Below are positions 53,401 through 64,000 of a DNA stretch of 64,000 nucleotides, in pieces. Below the pieces are notes generated by a model. That model saw nothing but the letters and a program-made list of their open reading frames with translations. It was not told where the DNA came from and made no database searches. Position 1 is the first letter of the stretch. Each line of letters opens with the position of its first letter. The stretch is taken from NCBI GenBank assembly GCA_004194705.1, contig SADC01001284.1, positions 496,001-560,000 of the forward strand. Direction: 5' to 3'. This DNA comes from Ditylenchus dipsaci. Its lineage: Eukaryota; Nematoda; Chromadorea; Rhabditida; Anguinidae. The translations under genes and the position numbers were made by a program.

Positions 53401-56400
53401 AGCCCTATCCTGTTTGCGCCCAAATTGTTTGCGCCAAAATCGTTATAGCCAGAAACGGTTACATTTTCAATTAATTAGCTTGCTACATATGGCTTTTCTA
53501 AGTAATTTCATGGGTATTCTTATTTACAAGTTAATACTCAAATGGATACCAGCGAGAAGGGCTACATTTTGAGCATAAGGTTGTAAATGACAATATTTGC
53601 AAAATTTACTAAACCCTAAATTTCCGGAATCCTGGACTTTTTTGAGAACTTTGGGGTTTTTAGTAAATTCTGCAAATATGGTCATTCACAACCTTATGCT
53701 CAAAATGTAGCCCTTCTCTTTGGCATCGATTTGAGTATTGACTTGTAAATAAGAATATCCATGAAATCACTTAGAAAAAACCATATGTAGCAATCTAATT
53801 AACCAAAAATGTAACGGATTTGGCTATAACGATTTTTGGCGCAAACAATTGGGCGCAAACAGGGTAGAGCCATGTTTTTAAATTAATTTTATGTGTGCAT
53901 TGAAAATTTGAATTCTATCTATGAGTAAGTTTTTAAAACATTATTGACAAAAATAGGGTGGTCCCGCTTGAATTGAAAATTTCCAAATCGCTGTGCTTAT
54001 CAAGTTTCATGGTCCTTTAAGGACCATGGTTTTTGCGCGCAGTGGCATGTGCAAAATTTGAATTGGCGGGACACTTCTCTTCGTGTAATTATGTACTCTT
54101 TCGAGTCATTCAAAACAACTCGAAAGAGTACACTGATAGACGAAAGAGAAGTGTGCCCCGCCAATTCAAATTTTGCACGTGCCACTGCGCGCAAAGAGCA
54201 TGGTCCTTTAAATGCGCAATGTCCCATATATGGGATAACTTTTAACATTCCATTTCCTTGACAGATGATTTATTTCTTAAATTTTTTAAACCAGTTGTAG
54301 AAAAGAGATGAAATTTGTTAGCTACACAAAAATAATTAACATATTGATTGAAATTCACGAAAAATTAATTCGTCTAAAACGGCCATAATTCACGTTTTTG
54401 AAGAAATATTTTTTCTCGGTGTTCTGAAAGCAAAATCATGAATTTTTTCCAGAAACAGAATTGCTGAGCTCTGTACTATTAATTTTAAAAACCAGACATC
54501 GATATCTATGGTGGTTGTTGAGAAAACCCTGCTTGAAGTTTGTCGCATATATGGGACAGTGCGCCATTGAGTTGTCTTATATTTGGGTCTCCCAAATACG
54601 ACACTTTCACGTCGAATTGTGATGTTTTAAAATATTCGTATTTGACTTGTAATCAAATATGTAATTTGTTTTTGGAAAAACGGCTGCATCATAGTGTGCG
54701 CACGTAAGGGTTAATAGTTGGGTATGCTCAAAATCAGGAAACTTATTATAAGTTTTTTGCCGTAGTCACCTCTGTTGATTTTTTGCAATTTTTTCGGGAG
54801 TTTTTTAGATTAAAAGTTGATAAAATCACTTGTTTGTGACATGCTAGGTGATCAGGCTAAGTTCACAAAATCTAAAAAATTTGTAAAGATATTGCGAGTA
54901 ATGACCCTCTTGACCGGACTACCTTCTGGGATGGTGGCCTTGTTTTTGTCTAACTAGAAATACGACAGTAGCCAGAGCATTAGGGCGAAATTATTTGATC
55001 TACCCTTTTTAAGCACTTACAGCAGCCTCGTCAAAAGACCAGCGATTAGGATTCTGGAAATTTTTAGACCAATTATAAGTTTTCATTTAATTTTTAAAAT
55101 TGATGACTAACAAGGGAACCGCACGAACTGTACGATTTGATTCGAATATTCTGACTACACTATCGTGTAGAGCACATTCAATTTACTAGATAGAATTTCA
55201 ATATTTTTTGCCACCAGCCAAAAATGTCGATTGTTGGGCTGAAGAAACATGAAAATACGCTAAAAATTGCCTTGGTCCCCCTGTTGTTGTTTTTTTTCAA
55301 AAACTCTTCTTTTTGTTTTACTACCACTTTTTCTGTCTTCACAAATTCCTGCAAATTGAAATGTTTTGCGCTTTTTTTTGTTTGTAATAAATAACATGTT
55401 TATTCAATAAGGTATCACCAGCATAACAAGACACACAAATTGGTTCATCTGGGTGAATTAAAATACTAGTAAAAGAAGAGTTTTTGAAAAAAACAACAGG
55501 GGGAACCAAGGCAAATTATTTTTTATGTTTCTTCAGCCCAACAATCGACATTTTTGTGGCTGGTGGCAAAAAATATTGAAATTCTATATAGTAAATCGAA
55601 TATGCTCTACACGATAGCGAAGTCAGAATATTCGAAACAGATCGTACAGTTCGTGCGCTTCCCTTGTAAGGGGTAAAAGTTACTTTATTAAGATTCTCCT
55701 CAGTGATCTCCATAACTTTGCAGTCGATGTTGACAGGCGAGGTGGCATTGGCATTTATGAATTCGTTGTAGACTGAATGCAACAAATTTACTCAAATAAA
55801 TACACCACTGGTTATGACAATTACTTTCTGTGACTAGCACGGGCACCATTCGACAACTGCATTTTCTCAGCTTTTGAACCTAAAAGATGTGCTGTTAGCA
55901 ATTTCTTTAAGCTTTTTAGCCCAAAGTAGATATAATTTTGAGTGTAGGGTTGGGTAGAGCCAGGTAAGCTTAGTGCGGGTTAAAATGGTCTATAATAACA
56001 CGTGAAATGCACAACTATGCACCATTTAGAGGTTATTATGACCGCATGGGGCGTTCCAAAACCGCCTTACATGTATTAAAACAACCAAGAGGGTAGAATG
56101 ACCATCTGGAAGGTGTAACTACGTAAATGACCACTTGGTAAACCACTTTGGATTCAATTGATCTTGAGTGTATGCAAAACAATTTTATTGGTGTACTTCA
56201 GGACTACCTGCAGGATACCGAATTGACCTGAAGGAGGACACAATTACATGGAAAGTACTAAATAAATTTAGAGATCCCAGAAAACCAACTCGAGAAGAAA
56301 CCTTGTAGTAAAAAATTTAAGTAAAAAGTCCAGTAGGAGGACCATAAAATTAATACAACCAACCTCCCACCAGAACCTTAGGTTTTCGCCTGAGTACTCC

Positions 56401-59400
56401 TTGTCCAGGAAGCGTTGAAGGGTTTCACGGCCGAACTGGTCTGAGAGAAGCTCCTCGAAACTCTCCTCCCATAACTTTAGTCTCCTTGTGGACAGGTCAC
56501 CCGTTCTAAAATGCATATTTTGTCTGAGTAAAGTAAATAAGATGTAGAAAAACCCAAAACTTACATCTTGTCATGTTGCCAGAAGTCGACTGTGTCTGAG
56601 ATCCAGGGATTTGGCTGGCCCTGAATTTTATTTATGTAATGATGTTTTGCGAAATTTATCATGGCTCAGACACCGTCAGTCTGAAAAAACCAGTTGTGCC
56701 TTTAAAATTCAGTAATTTTGCACTTTCAAACCTAGTGGTTGGTAGCCTTTATCTCACGACAGGCACAAAGCTGTTTGGCAGTTTTTGAAATGTTTTGAAC
56801 TCTTGCCTTCTTCGAATTTTTGTTTTTGTTGCTCTTTGGTACACACATTTGTGCCCGTCCTAACATACTTTGGTCTACCCTGCGTCTAGCTTTAGAATTT
56901 CAGGTTAGTCATGCGGTGACAACATTTTCCGTTAAAATGCTTTTTCAAATATTTGTTAATTTTTTTGAAACGGTCGCTTAACCCTCTAATGACTCTATTT
57001 TTCTAAACCTTGAAACACTTTTTGGTGCAGTTTTAGTTGTGCTGTTCACGGAAATATACACGTCAATTTGGTACTTGGTCGTTTTGCTACGCGGTCGTTT
57101 TTGTAAGAATTTTTTTTTGGTACGCGGTTATTCCGGTAAGAGATTTTTTGGTATGCGGTTATTTCGATAAGAAATTTTTCACTACGCTGTTATTTCGGTA
57201 AAAAATTCTCAGTAACAGCATAACTAGCATAGACGGTCAGCCCGTCAATTCAAAAATCCCTTTCTCCTTTCCTCTAAGGCCCACCCAACTTGTAAAAATC
57301 TGGACATGATGGAGTAACTACCTCCGATACTTTTCTAAGATATGTCTGTGCTTTAACTAAGTTTCGAAAAATTGATCTGTCAGAAAAACTTAGTTTTGTT
57401 ATGTGTCTGAACCATTCACAAAAAAAACCTGGAAAGGGTCGTTAGCACTTCCCAAATTGACCAGGAATGCATCAAAGAGCTTTCTATGATCATAGTACTG
57501 CAAAGGTTGATCGTGATTAACGTTGCAAAGTCTTTTATTAATCAAACAAATAAACATACCCGAGATAATTTTCTATAACCTTAGAAGTTTTTAGCACATT
57601 TTTGGCTAGTCGGTTTTGGAGGATTCCAATCTGAAAATATTGTATTTTTCTATGTGCTTTGGTCACATGTATGGTAGTTTAACCAAGTACCTCATATTTG
57701 AGGGAGTCGGACAGGTCTAAAACAGCTTTGGTTAGGTTGATGATAACCGAAAAATTTACACAAAAATCCTTACGTGTGTAGCGCCTGAAGCCAGGCCTTT
57801 GCTGTGTCTTCAAATCTCTGCAAAGAGAAGGACTAATTATCAATTTTAGGACTAATCATTAATTTAGTTCGATCTCAATGCCTAGTCAAGCCCACCTATT
57901 TTCGACCCAATTTTCGACATTTTCGTCAATTCTCGCACACACAAATGGATTGGGAGGTTTATGTCTCTTGAAGGTGAAGTATCCCTGTTTATTTTTGGCA
58001 TAACATTTTTGAATTCACACATTTTTGCGTTGGTTTTAGAGGCACTTGAAAAACACCAAAAAGCTACCTAGGAGCATATGGGGCGACGACAGGTGAGGCA
58101 AGATCCGTGTTGGAAGGATCGGAGTTAGATGGAGGACAGCGCAAAATATTGGAAGTGGGGGTGAGAGTGACTGCAGCTGCTGAGGCTGCCGCAGGCGAAC
58201 TGAAGGCATCTGGTCCATTGCTTGAGCCAGCCTGAAAAATACACTGGTTCAAATTACAAAATTAAATGAACTGTCAAAATCACTTGTGAGTTCATAGTGG
58301 AGTTGTTGGAAGCACTGTATTTTGGTCTTCCAGACCGGCTCAGTTTGCGGAAATCAATCTGGATCATGGTATAATTATTGATTCGTATGACGAAAAGAAA
58401 ACAAATTTGGTCACCTCTGTGGTGTTAACACACCCAGGAACTGGTCTGTGGACATCCCAGAAGGCACGCTCTTGGCTAAAAATTTAGGTATAATCCAAGT
58501 TTAAGTCCCAGAGTTTCTAAGGAGACCACTAAGAAAGTCAGCAAACCGACATTTGGCAGCATTTTTTCAAATTTTTGCACCAGTTTTATTTCACTCAAAT
58601 TTACCTGTCTAAAATTTGTCGCTCCAGCCGATCACGCTTTTTGTCCACTCTAAAACATGGCAAAAATAAATATTGTATCGATCATTATGTACTTAAAAAG
58701 GCAGTTAAACCTACTTGTATTGCGCTTCAGCTTGCATGAACACAAACCTAAAAACAAAAATTTCCTTAAAAATTAATCAATACCCAAAAAATTGTATTAC
58801 TCCCATTTCCTGCTGAACATTTTTTGGAGTTTGGCCAAATTTTCAGCTTCGAAATCTAAATTAGTTTCAATGTGTGATTTTTTTGGACCACAAGCAAATC
58901 TGACCTTCCAGCTCCAGATGGGCCTTATTTTGCATGGTCCTTTTGCAGAGGTAAACCGCTGAATAATAAGGCATTGGATAACGGAGTGCATTTTTAAGGT
59001 AAGACTACATACCATAGTCAGTATTCTCCGGTTCCCAACAGTTTGACGGCCAAAAATAGGGGGTTGGAAGCCTAGAGATATAAATTATTTATTTTTAATC
59101 TTGGTCGAATCTCAACACAATCTCTATTCCACATAACGCCCAAGTTATATAGAGTCTGTGAATGGATAAGGGTTTCAAAAAAATTCCAAAGTTTCCTAAA
59201 AGCCCCTAATTCATAAGATTTGACTCTGTTCCACTACTAGAGTCTTTTTTACTTCTGGTTATTTCTTGCTTCACAAATATTAGGTTGTCGGAAAAGTCCT
59301 GCAACGACTACAAAGTGACTTGCACCTCTTGATAATTTGCAAAAAAATTATTTATCGAAATTTCAAATAAAGTGTAATGGTTTTACAATGGACTTTTTAC

Positions 59401-61464
59401 TTTGAAAAATTTAATATTTGAAACACATTAAAATTTATTTGAAATTTTGATAAATGAATTTGTTTCGCAACCTATCAAGAAGTGCAAGTAACTTTGAAGT
59501 CGTTGCAGGACTTTTCCGACAAACTAATATTTTTTATAAAATTCTTCAATCTTCAATTGAATACAAATTTCTGATGACATTTTAGCTGTTGAACTGTCTC
59601 GGAAATTAAAAATACTAGAAAAAGTGGATGTGGAAATGACCTTTTTGGCTAAAGTTTTTTTTGCGCTTTATAGCGGCACATTTGGATGGATTTGGGTCAT
59701 TTCAAGCTTGGCATTGGACATTGTTATATGGAATGACGACTGCGTCAATTTTTTTCTAGCATGGGAAAAAAACTAACGGTAGAATGTGCCGTCGTTTTTG
59801 ACTAAAAGTTTTTTTTCATTTTTATACCAAATAAGGTTTTTGCTATAATTACCTGTCAAAACGTGGTCATCAATTTGAAAGACATAGCCGTGACTGGCTA
59901 TCAAGTGGGCAAGATGAAGGGCGTCAGCTGAAAATTTTAAGTAAAGAGTCGACTTTATTCGATCTCCTGATGCTTGTATTGTGTAAGGTTGTACGAAAAT
60001 CCAGTAATTCTCAAGGAAATTTCAGATAAAATCTTTTTTGGGCTCTCAGAATCACAATTTTCGCTATGTTTATCATTTTAAGTATTTTTAATCAAAATTT
60101 ACTTGAAAAAGTGGAAACAATAGAATATTTATTTATTGTTTACGTATCAAGTACGCGACTGAATCCATGAAATTCAAGAATATAATTATTGATCAGTAGG
60201 TGATATAAAGAATTTTCCTTCATCCAGAAGGAGAAGAAAAAGTGGCATTCCATGATTAGTCTATCCACAATTAACAATGTATGGTAATAACAAAAAAATT
60301 TCATTGATTTGCACAAATATAACTTTTACTCAAAGTTTTTGTGAGAAATAGTCTTTTTGAGGTCCAACTAACATTTTAGGTAAACATCGATTCTTAATAC
60401 TTTCTAACTTTTAGAGCTTGTCTTTTTTTAGATTAGGAATTTCGTTAATTACTATTAATTACTTTACAGAAGGTTTTTTTGCGAGTGTGGGAAATATGTG
60501 AATATATGAAAAAAGTTAGAGGGCTATTTGAGTCCCCGAATGTAATCCCCCTTGAAACACCCACCCAAATCCTGGTTGTCGATTATGTTGCGCATCAGCC
60601 ACGCAACAATGTCTTGACCCGTGAACACACTAGGAATTTTGGACAGCTGAAATTTCATAACAGAATAAACTTCAATTTCTAACCAAGTAACCAGTAAACT
60701 TACAAAACTTTTAACTGTTTTAATAGGAACCTGAAATTGTTTAACTAAAAAATTAAAAAGTGAAATAGTTAACTTAAAATAGTCTTCAACCCTAATTGTA
60801 ACTGCCATAAATTTTAAGGGAAATTATTGGCTGAAAGTTTTAGACTGCAATACTTTTTCTTACTCTTTTTTTTATTTTTATTTAAAAATGTTTAATGTTA
60901 GCTGTTAGCACCCCTAACGCCATTTCAAGTTTCTTGTTGCTTTTGTACTAGCGTACTTTAGGAGGCACTAAAGTGTGTACAGCTTGTATGACCATTTGTG
61001 CTAGAGTCCTCAGAAATACGTCAGTTCCGAAAGTATGCCAGAAATCTCCAAAAAATTTATGCCCGGACCTTTGCCATGCAGGCAGAATGGCGCTATAGAG
61101 GACGGCTGAAAAATAGGGCGGGATGGCTGACAGGATTCTGTCAAACTTTTTAAAAATGGAATAATGGTGGAGGGATATGTTCTAGCAGCGTGGAAAATGT
61201 GGTACTATGTCCATCCTAAAATACAATATTTTCGCCTAATAAAAACTTGAAATAAAAATAGTGGGATCGGGGTGGCATGAAAATTTCGAGATCGAACCCA
61301 ATATCACCAAGTATCGAACTCGCTTACAAAAAATAACTTACACCATCTTCACTGTTCAACATTTGGTTAATGAGGTTCTCCATCTTGCGGTAAATCATAT
61401 GGTTGGGATGAAGCATTTTGGAATTTTCGTCGGTTGAATTATTCCCCCCTCTTATCCTTGTCAT
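50468..61464 (-). CDS. R7-family RGS protein (DEP-GGL-RGS), more than 20 exons
   Basis: The start ATG is at 61464. The 61464-61342 exon ends [18 protein letters not shown]. Exons 60730-60704, 60646-60565 and 59927-59853 give the DEP domain ([49 protein letters not shown]). Then come 59071-59013 ([18 protein letters not shown]), 58958-58905, 58855-58801, 58747-58715, 58649-58605 and 58475-58415 ([19 protein letters not shown]). A variable part (58358-58284, 58231-58068, 57817-57774) precedes the GGL-type region (57716-57691, 57630-57580, 57497-57449). The RGS domain is 56620-56565, 56505-56364 ([16 protein letters not shown]), 55879-55825, 55772-55684, 55053-55021, 50635-50595 and 50543-50468 (stop TGA). 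R7 RGS proteins pair with G-beta-5 and speed GTP hydrolysis by Gi/o alpha. One small DEP-end exon (between 59853 and 59071) and the GGL-RGS joint near 57449 remain unresolved. Confidence 0.93.
51011..52186 (+). pseudogene. FLYWCH-type plus SWIM-type zinc fingers of a MULE, transposase core deleted
   Basis: The first exon (51011 to about 51132) reads [20 protein letters not shown] and ADQWLTEN, the WL-EN signature of the FLYWCH-like N-terminal finger of animal MULEs. A TAA follows where the family has a Lys, then ELWIY and a GTAAGT donor. After the acceptor at 51848 comes [31 protein letters not shown] and [14 protein letters not shown] (family form C..C..HNHE), ending at a TGA near 52041. Overlapping in another frame is [20 protein letters not shown] then HSLTIM, a CxC...CxH SWIM finger, ending in TAG at 52184-52186. 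About 300 residues of DDE core that normally separate the two are absent. The intron would be only 48 bp without its hAT insertion. Confidence 0.65.
51173..51829. mobile_element. Non-autonomous hAT MITE with GATCAGATC arms
   Basis: It starts CAGAGGTGGGCAAAGATC and ends CCACCTCTG. It is flanked by a perfect 8-bp duplication TCGGATAC (51165-51172 and 51830-51837), the hAT hallmark. The arms are runs of GATCAGATC followed by TTTTGTCAAATTTTGACACT and GGCGAAACGT blocks. It sits inside the short intron of the MULE-derived gene. Confidence 0.92.
53404..53868. repeat. Palindrome with CTATCCTGTTTGCGCCCAAA ends
   Basis: Left CTATCCTGTTTGCGCCCAAA, right CAATTGGGCGCAAACAGGGT, with TGGCTTTTCTAAGTAATTTC-type inner arms. 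The centre is at about 53630. Similar GGCTCTATCCTG sequence also occurs at 50811-50822, the opposite edge of the nest. Confidence 0.85.
54016..54209. repeat. Foldback, AAGGACCATGG ends, abutting 50727-54018
   Basis: Arms AAGGACCATGGTTTTTGCGC and its inverse, with TTGAATTGGCGGGACACTTC inside. It shares the TTTAA at 54014-54018 with the preceding element. Confidence 0.88.
55110..55670. repeat. Long palindromic MITE beside an RGS-gene splice donor
   Basis: Ends AAGGGAACCGCACGAACTG and CAGTTCGTGCGCTTCCCTT, arms of about 210 bp, with GCCTTGGTCCCCCTGTTGTT towards the centre. The right end lies only about 12 bp from the exon whose last base is 55684. The GCCTTGGTCCCCCTGT centre is shared with the hairpin MITE at 16565-16985. 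Confidence 0.88.
57060..57195 (+). repeat. Tandem array of GGTACGCGGTTATTTCGGTAA
   Basis: Four imperfect units of about 33 bp in an intron of the RGS gene (TACGCGGTTATTNCGGTAAG plus a T-rich spacer). No inverted partner is visible. Confidence 0.7.
59281..59527. repeat. Mariner-like MITE in an RGS-gene intron
   Basis: Left TTAGGTTGTCGGAAAAGTCC and right GGACTTTTCCGACAAACTAA, with TGCAACGACT/AGTCGTTGCA and ATCAAGAAGTGCAAGT inner blocks. The TA-rich flanks fit a TA target. Confidence 0.85.
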
Positions 61465-64000
61465 AGCTGAAAAGTTAAGGTATAGTCTAGTCACAAATCT
61501 AATATAAATTAAACATAAGTAATGGATAGCAATTGGGTAAGAATAAGCCGGATTAGCTGAGTGGCAACAGATAAATGATAGTTGATCGCAATACAAAAAT
61601 TTCCATACTGAATTGTCCCAGAATAATAGATATATTTTTCCAACACACCAAAATTTTGTAATTGCACCCAAAATACACATAAAAACAACAAAAAAAATCC
61701 CGCAAATACCACCAAAAAAATAGCTGCACCCTCCACAAAAACTTTTCCATAAATAAATAACAGAAATCCGGCCTTACTCAACAAACTTAAATCTAATTGC
61801 TCGAAAATATGGTAACTGAAGAAGCAGAGCCAAAAATAATAAAAGGGGCATATTACCGCTTCCAATATGCAAGATGAGATTGATTTCTCCTCAAGCTTTC
61901 AGCGAAAAAAACTGATGGCATCTCATTGCCAGACTCCAGCCAAAAAAGATGGATAAGTTGGCTGTTCGGGGCTAACAAACCAGCCAGCAAATCTGGAGCA
62001 TCCAAAACTTAGTGCTCCATCTTAAAATAAATTGGGAAACTCGCAGTTATTCCCAGCTTCCAAAAAGGAAGAAATTTGGTGGTCTTCCCGACCTTGGGCC
62101 TTTTGCTTTTTCTTGCGGTTTGCTGGGAGTGGATAGTAGTAGTCTATACTGCCAGTGCTAGGCGGCCAGGCACGTCAAAATAAGTCAGCCTGCTGGTTTT
62201 TTGGTGTCTGCCAAAAGGAACTACCAGCCCTGGCATGCCTGCTTGCTCACTAGTTCTCTCTTTGGGGCAATTTACAGGGTGTGTTGTTGGAGAATTTTTG
62301 CCAACAGAATTTTTGGGCTAACAGAGTGTTCAAGCTTTTCTTTCAAAATTTTTTTTATTTATAACTTTTCAGCTGTTTTTCAAGCAACAACTCATTAAAA
62401 AACCCCAATTGTACCACAGAAACCATAAGGTAATTTGTCTAAATTTCGATGAGATACGGCGGTTTTAGCCACACGAGCACAAAATATCCTATCTCGTCTT
62501 AACACTTCTTCATTTTTTGATACATACTTGGAGGCGGGTCAGGGAGTTTTAGCGTACACTCACATAATTAGAGATGAAAATTGGCATAACTTTTGGTATT
62601 GGTTTGACCGAAATCTAGTACTTATGCTGAGAGCACTCACTTTGTCAAAATTGCCGTATTTCAGAGGAATTGGGAAGAAATGACCCAATCTTTAAAAAAA
62701 AGGGTGAAAATAGGGCTTTTAAACGGGCTGTTGCTCAAAAAAAATTAAGCAAGTATTTAAAAACTTATGGGCAAAACAAATATGTCAGAAAAGTTAAAAA
62801 AAAACAGAAAAAGTGGTTAAAAATAAAAAAATAGTTGTAAAAAATAGTTAAAAAACTCGATTCGCAAAAATACTTGTTCTTATATTCACAAAGGTTGTTA
62901 TAATAATATTTTTGTTAAATCTGGTCAAAAATTTCACAATTTTTCTTTAGATGTCCCTGTGACATCTTTTCTGGTACCTCTGAAATTTCTTCAAGGATCT
63001 ACATTACAAAACATGACTAAAAAAGTATGATGTCTTAGTGATATATGGCCTAATGTTGAAAGCTAGTCATTTGGAATCTTGTCACTCCACCTTCAGGCCA
63101 TCTCTCGGCAATCAAAGTTTTTTTCAATTATGTCTTGTGATTCTAGTTTCTGAAGCAATTAAAAATCTTTCATATGCAAAGGTACATTTACTGAAAAAAA
63201 TCTGAGAAAATTTCAAAAAAGCAGTGGCTACACACCGTTGCCGATATATAGCCTAAAGAAGGATGGTCATCATTTGAATTGTTGTCATTCTAACTTTAGG
63301 TTATATCTTGGCAAACAAGCCTTTTGCTTTGTGATTGTGATTCCTGGTAAAATTTTAGCTCCTAGCGAATATCAAAAAATTACACATGAAAGAGTACTCT
63401 TTTAAAGAAAATTTCCAAAATTAAAAAAAAACATTGCTAACTAGCCTCCTTTAAACCTACCCTGTAGCTCAAAAAGAGAGGGAATACTCCTCACACATAC
63501 ATGCACCGCTTCTAGTTGTTTGTCGGAGGCTGTGTGCTAATCTCTCCAGCTGCACTGAAATCCTTTCGAAAAATCAATGCTTTTGAGTCCTCAGCCGCCG
63601 ATGCAGCAATAATTTTGATAAATGGAGGGCATGCAGATAAACAAGCTTAACTTCTTCTCTTTTTTGAAGTTTTGCCCACATTTTTGGAAGAAAATATTTT
63701 TGGAGGGAGTTAAGCAGTTTTTCTTTAGAATGAAGAGGTTCTGGAATTTAGAAATTGCAGAGGATTTCGAGTTGGGTCAAGCATGAATAATTTGGGAGTT
63801 TGGATCACAAACCAATTTTTTGAAATAGGCTTGTGACAATAAGGAAACGTTCTGGGTTGTGTTAGGACAATTAATTTTGAGGATTAAAAGAGAAGATTAT
63901 GAAGCTGTTGTTGGTTAGTTAAAATTTCGAAAAGAATATCAGGATTTATATAAAAAAATCAGAGTTATCACTGAAAAGTTCTCAAAGCACAACATACAGT
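61465..64000. other. Upstream of the RGS gene; no gene recognised
   Basis: A pyrimidine-poor acceptor (TTTTCAG at about 61466) directly precedes the RGS ATG, so 5' untranslated exons probably lie in this interval. No exon could be assigned. A diverged tandem pair of about 190 bp (63043-63215 and 63240-63420) shares GATATATGGCCTAA-like starts and a TCATTTGGAATCTTGTCACT segment. Confidence 0.5.

Larger units (their letters stand above)
50727..54018. repeat. Foldback with AAAGGACCATGAAA ends, split by a 3-kb nest
   Basis: The left arm (50727-50820) is TTTAAAGGACCATGAAATTT, AAGCACAGCAATTTG and GGGACCACCCTAATTTTG. The right arm (53935-54018) is the inverse, ending TTTCATGGTCCTTTAA. The sequence between is made of other elements. 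It lies wholly in the RGS-gene intron between the exons at 55021 and 50635. Confidence 0.85.

Overview
This is AT-rich eukaryotic nuclear DNA from an invertebrate animal. The evidence is multi-exon genes with GT-AG introns (some under 60 bp, others several kb), metazoan gene families (an R7-type RGS protein with DEP, GGL and RGS domains; an ERCC8/CSA-like WD40 protein; a CNBP-like CCHC protein), and a very dense load of transposon-derived DNA. I could not identify the species. A nematode or another ecdysozoan is my best guess, with low confidence. There are no operons, ribosome-binding sites or CRISPR arrays.

Layout. 1-1.9 kb: a foldback repeat and the orphan last exon of an unrecognised minus-strand gene. 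1.9-4.5 kb: a complete LTR retrotransposon (minus) that keeps Gag and protease but has no reverse transcriptase; its primer site holds a captured 3' half of a serine-type tRNA. 4.95-6.35 kb: a five-exon CNBP-like gene (minus). 6.4-19.3 kb: repeats only, including a decayed pogo/Tigger transposon (11.1-13.7 kb), a hairpin MITE and a small element coding only an HTH protein. 19.4-21.8 kb: ERCC8/CSA homologue (minus). 22.5-25.05 kb: an unrecognised multi-exon gene (minus), with a palindromic MITE inside. 25.1-30.9 kb: nested and chained foldback elements. 31.0-33.4 kb: a 5'-truncated MULE transposase (minus). 33.4-46.3 kb: a direct tandem duplication of about 6.45 kb whose copies differ almost only in homopolymer length, so it is probably an assembly artefact. 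46.1-49.5 kb: one exon of an unknown gene and more foldbacks. 50.47-61.46 kb: a near-complete R7 RGS gene (minus, more than 20 exons). Its largest intron holds at least five nested or abutting foldback elements, one of which carries a MULE deletion derivative. 61.5-64 kb: no gene recognised.

Theme. The most unusual aspect is the foldback DNA. Many elements have long inverted arms built of short, family-specific tandem units (for example GCTGTTGGCGAAATT, TACTAGTCCAATGGAA, AACTCGATACA, GATCAGATC, GGACATATGTCC, CTAATTTCTGAATTTCACC). They are stacked inside one another or chained end to end through shared TTTAA junctions. The recognisable host genes look independent of each other: G-protein signalling, transcription-coupled repair and nucleic-acid binding.
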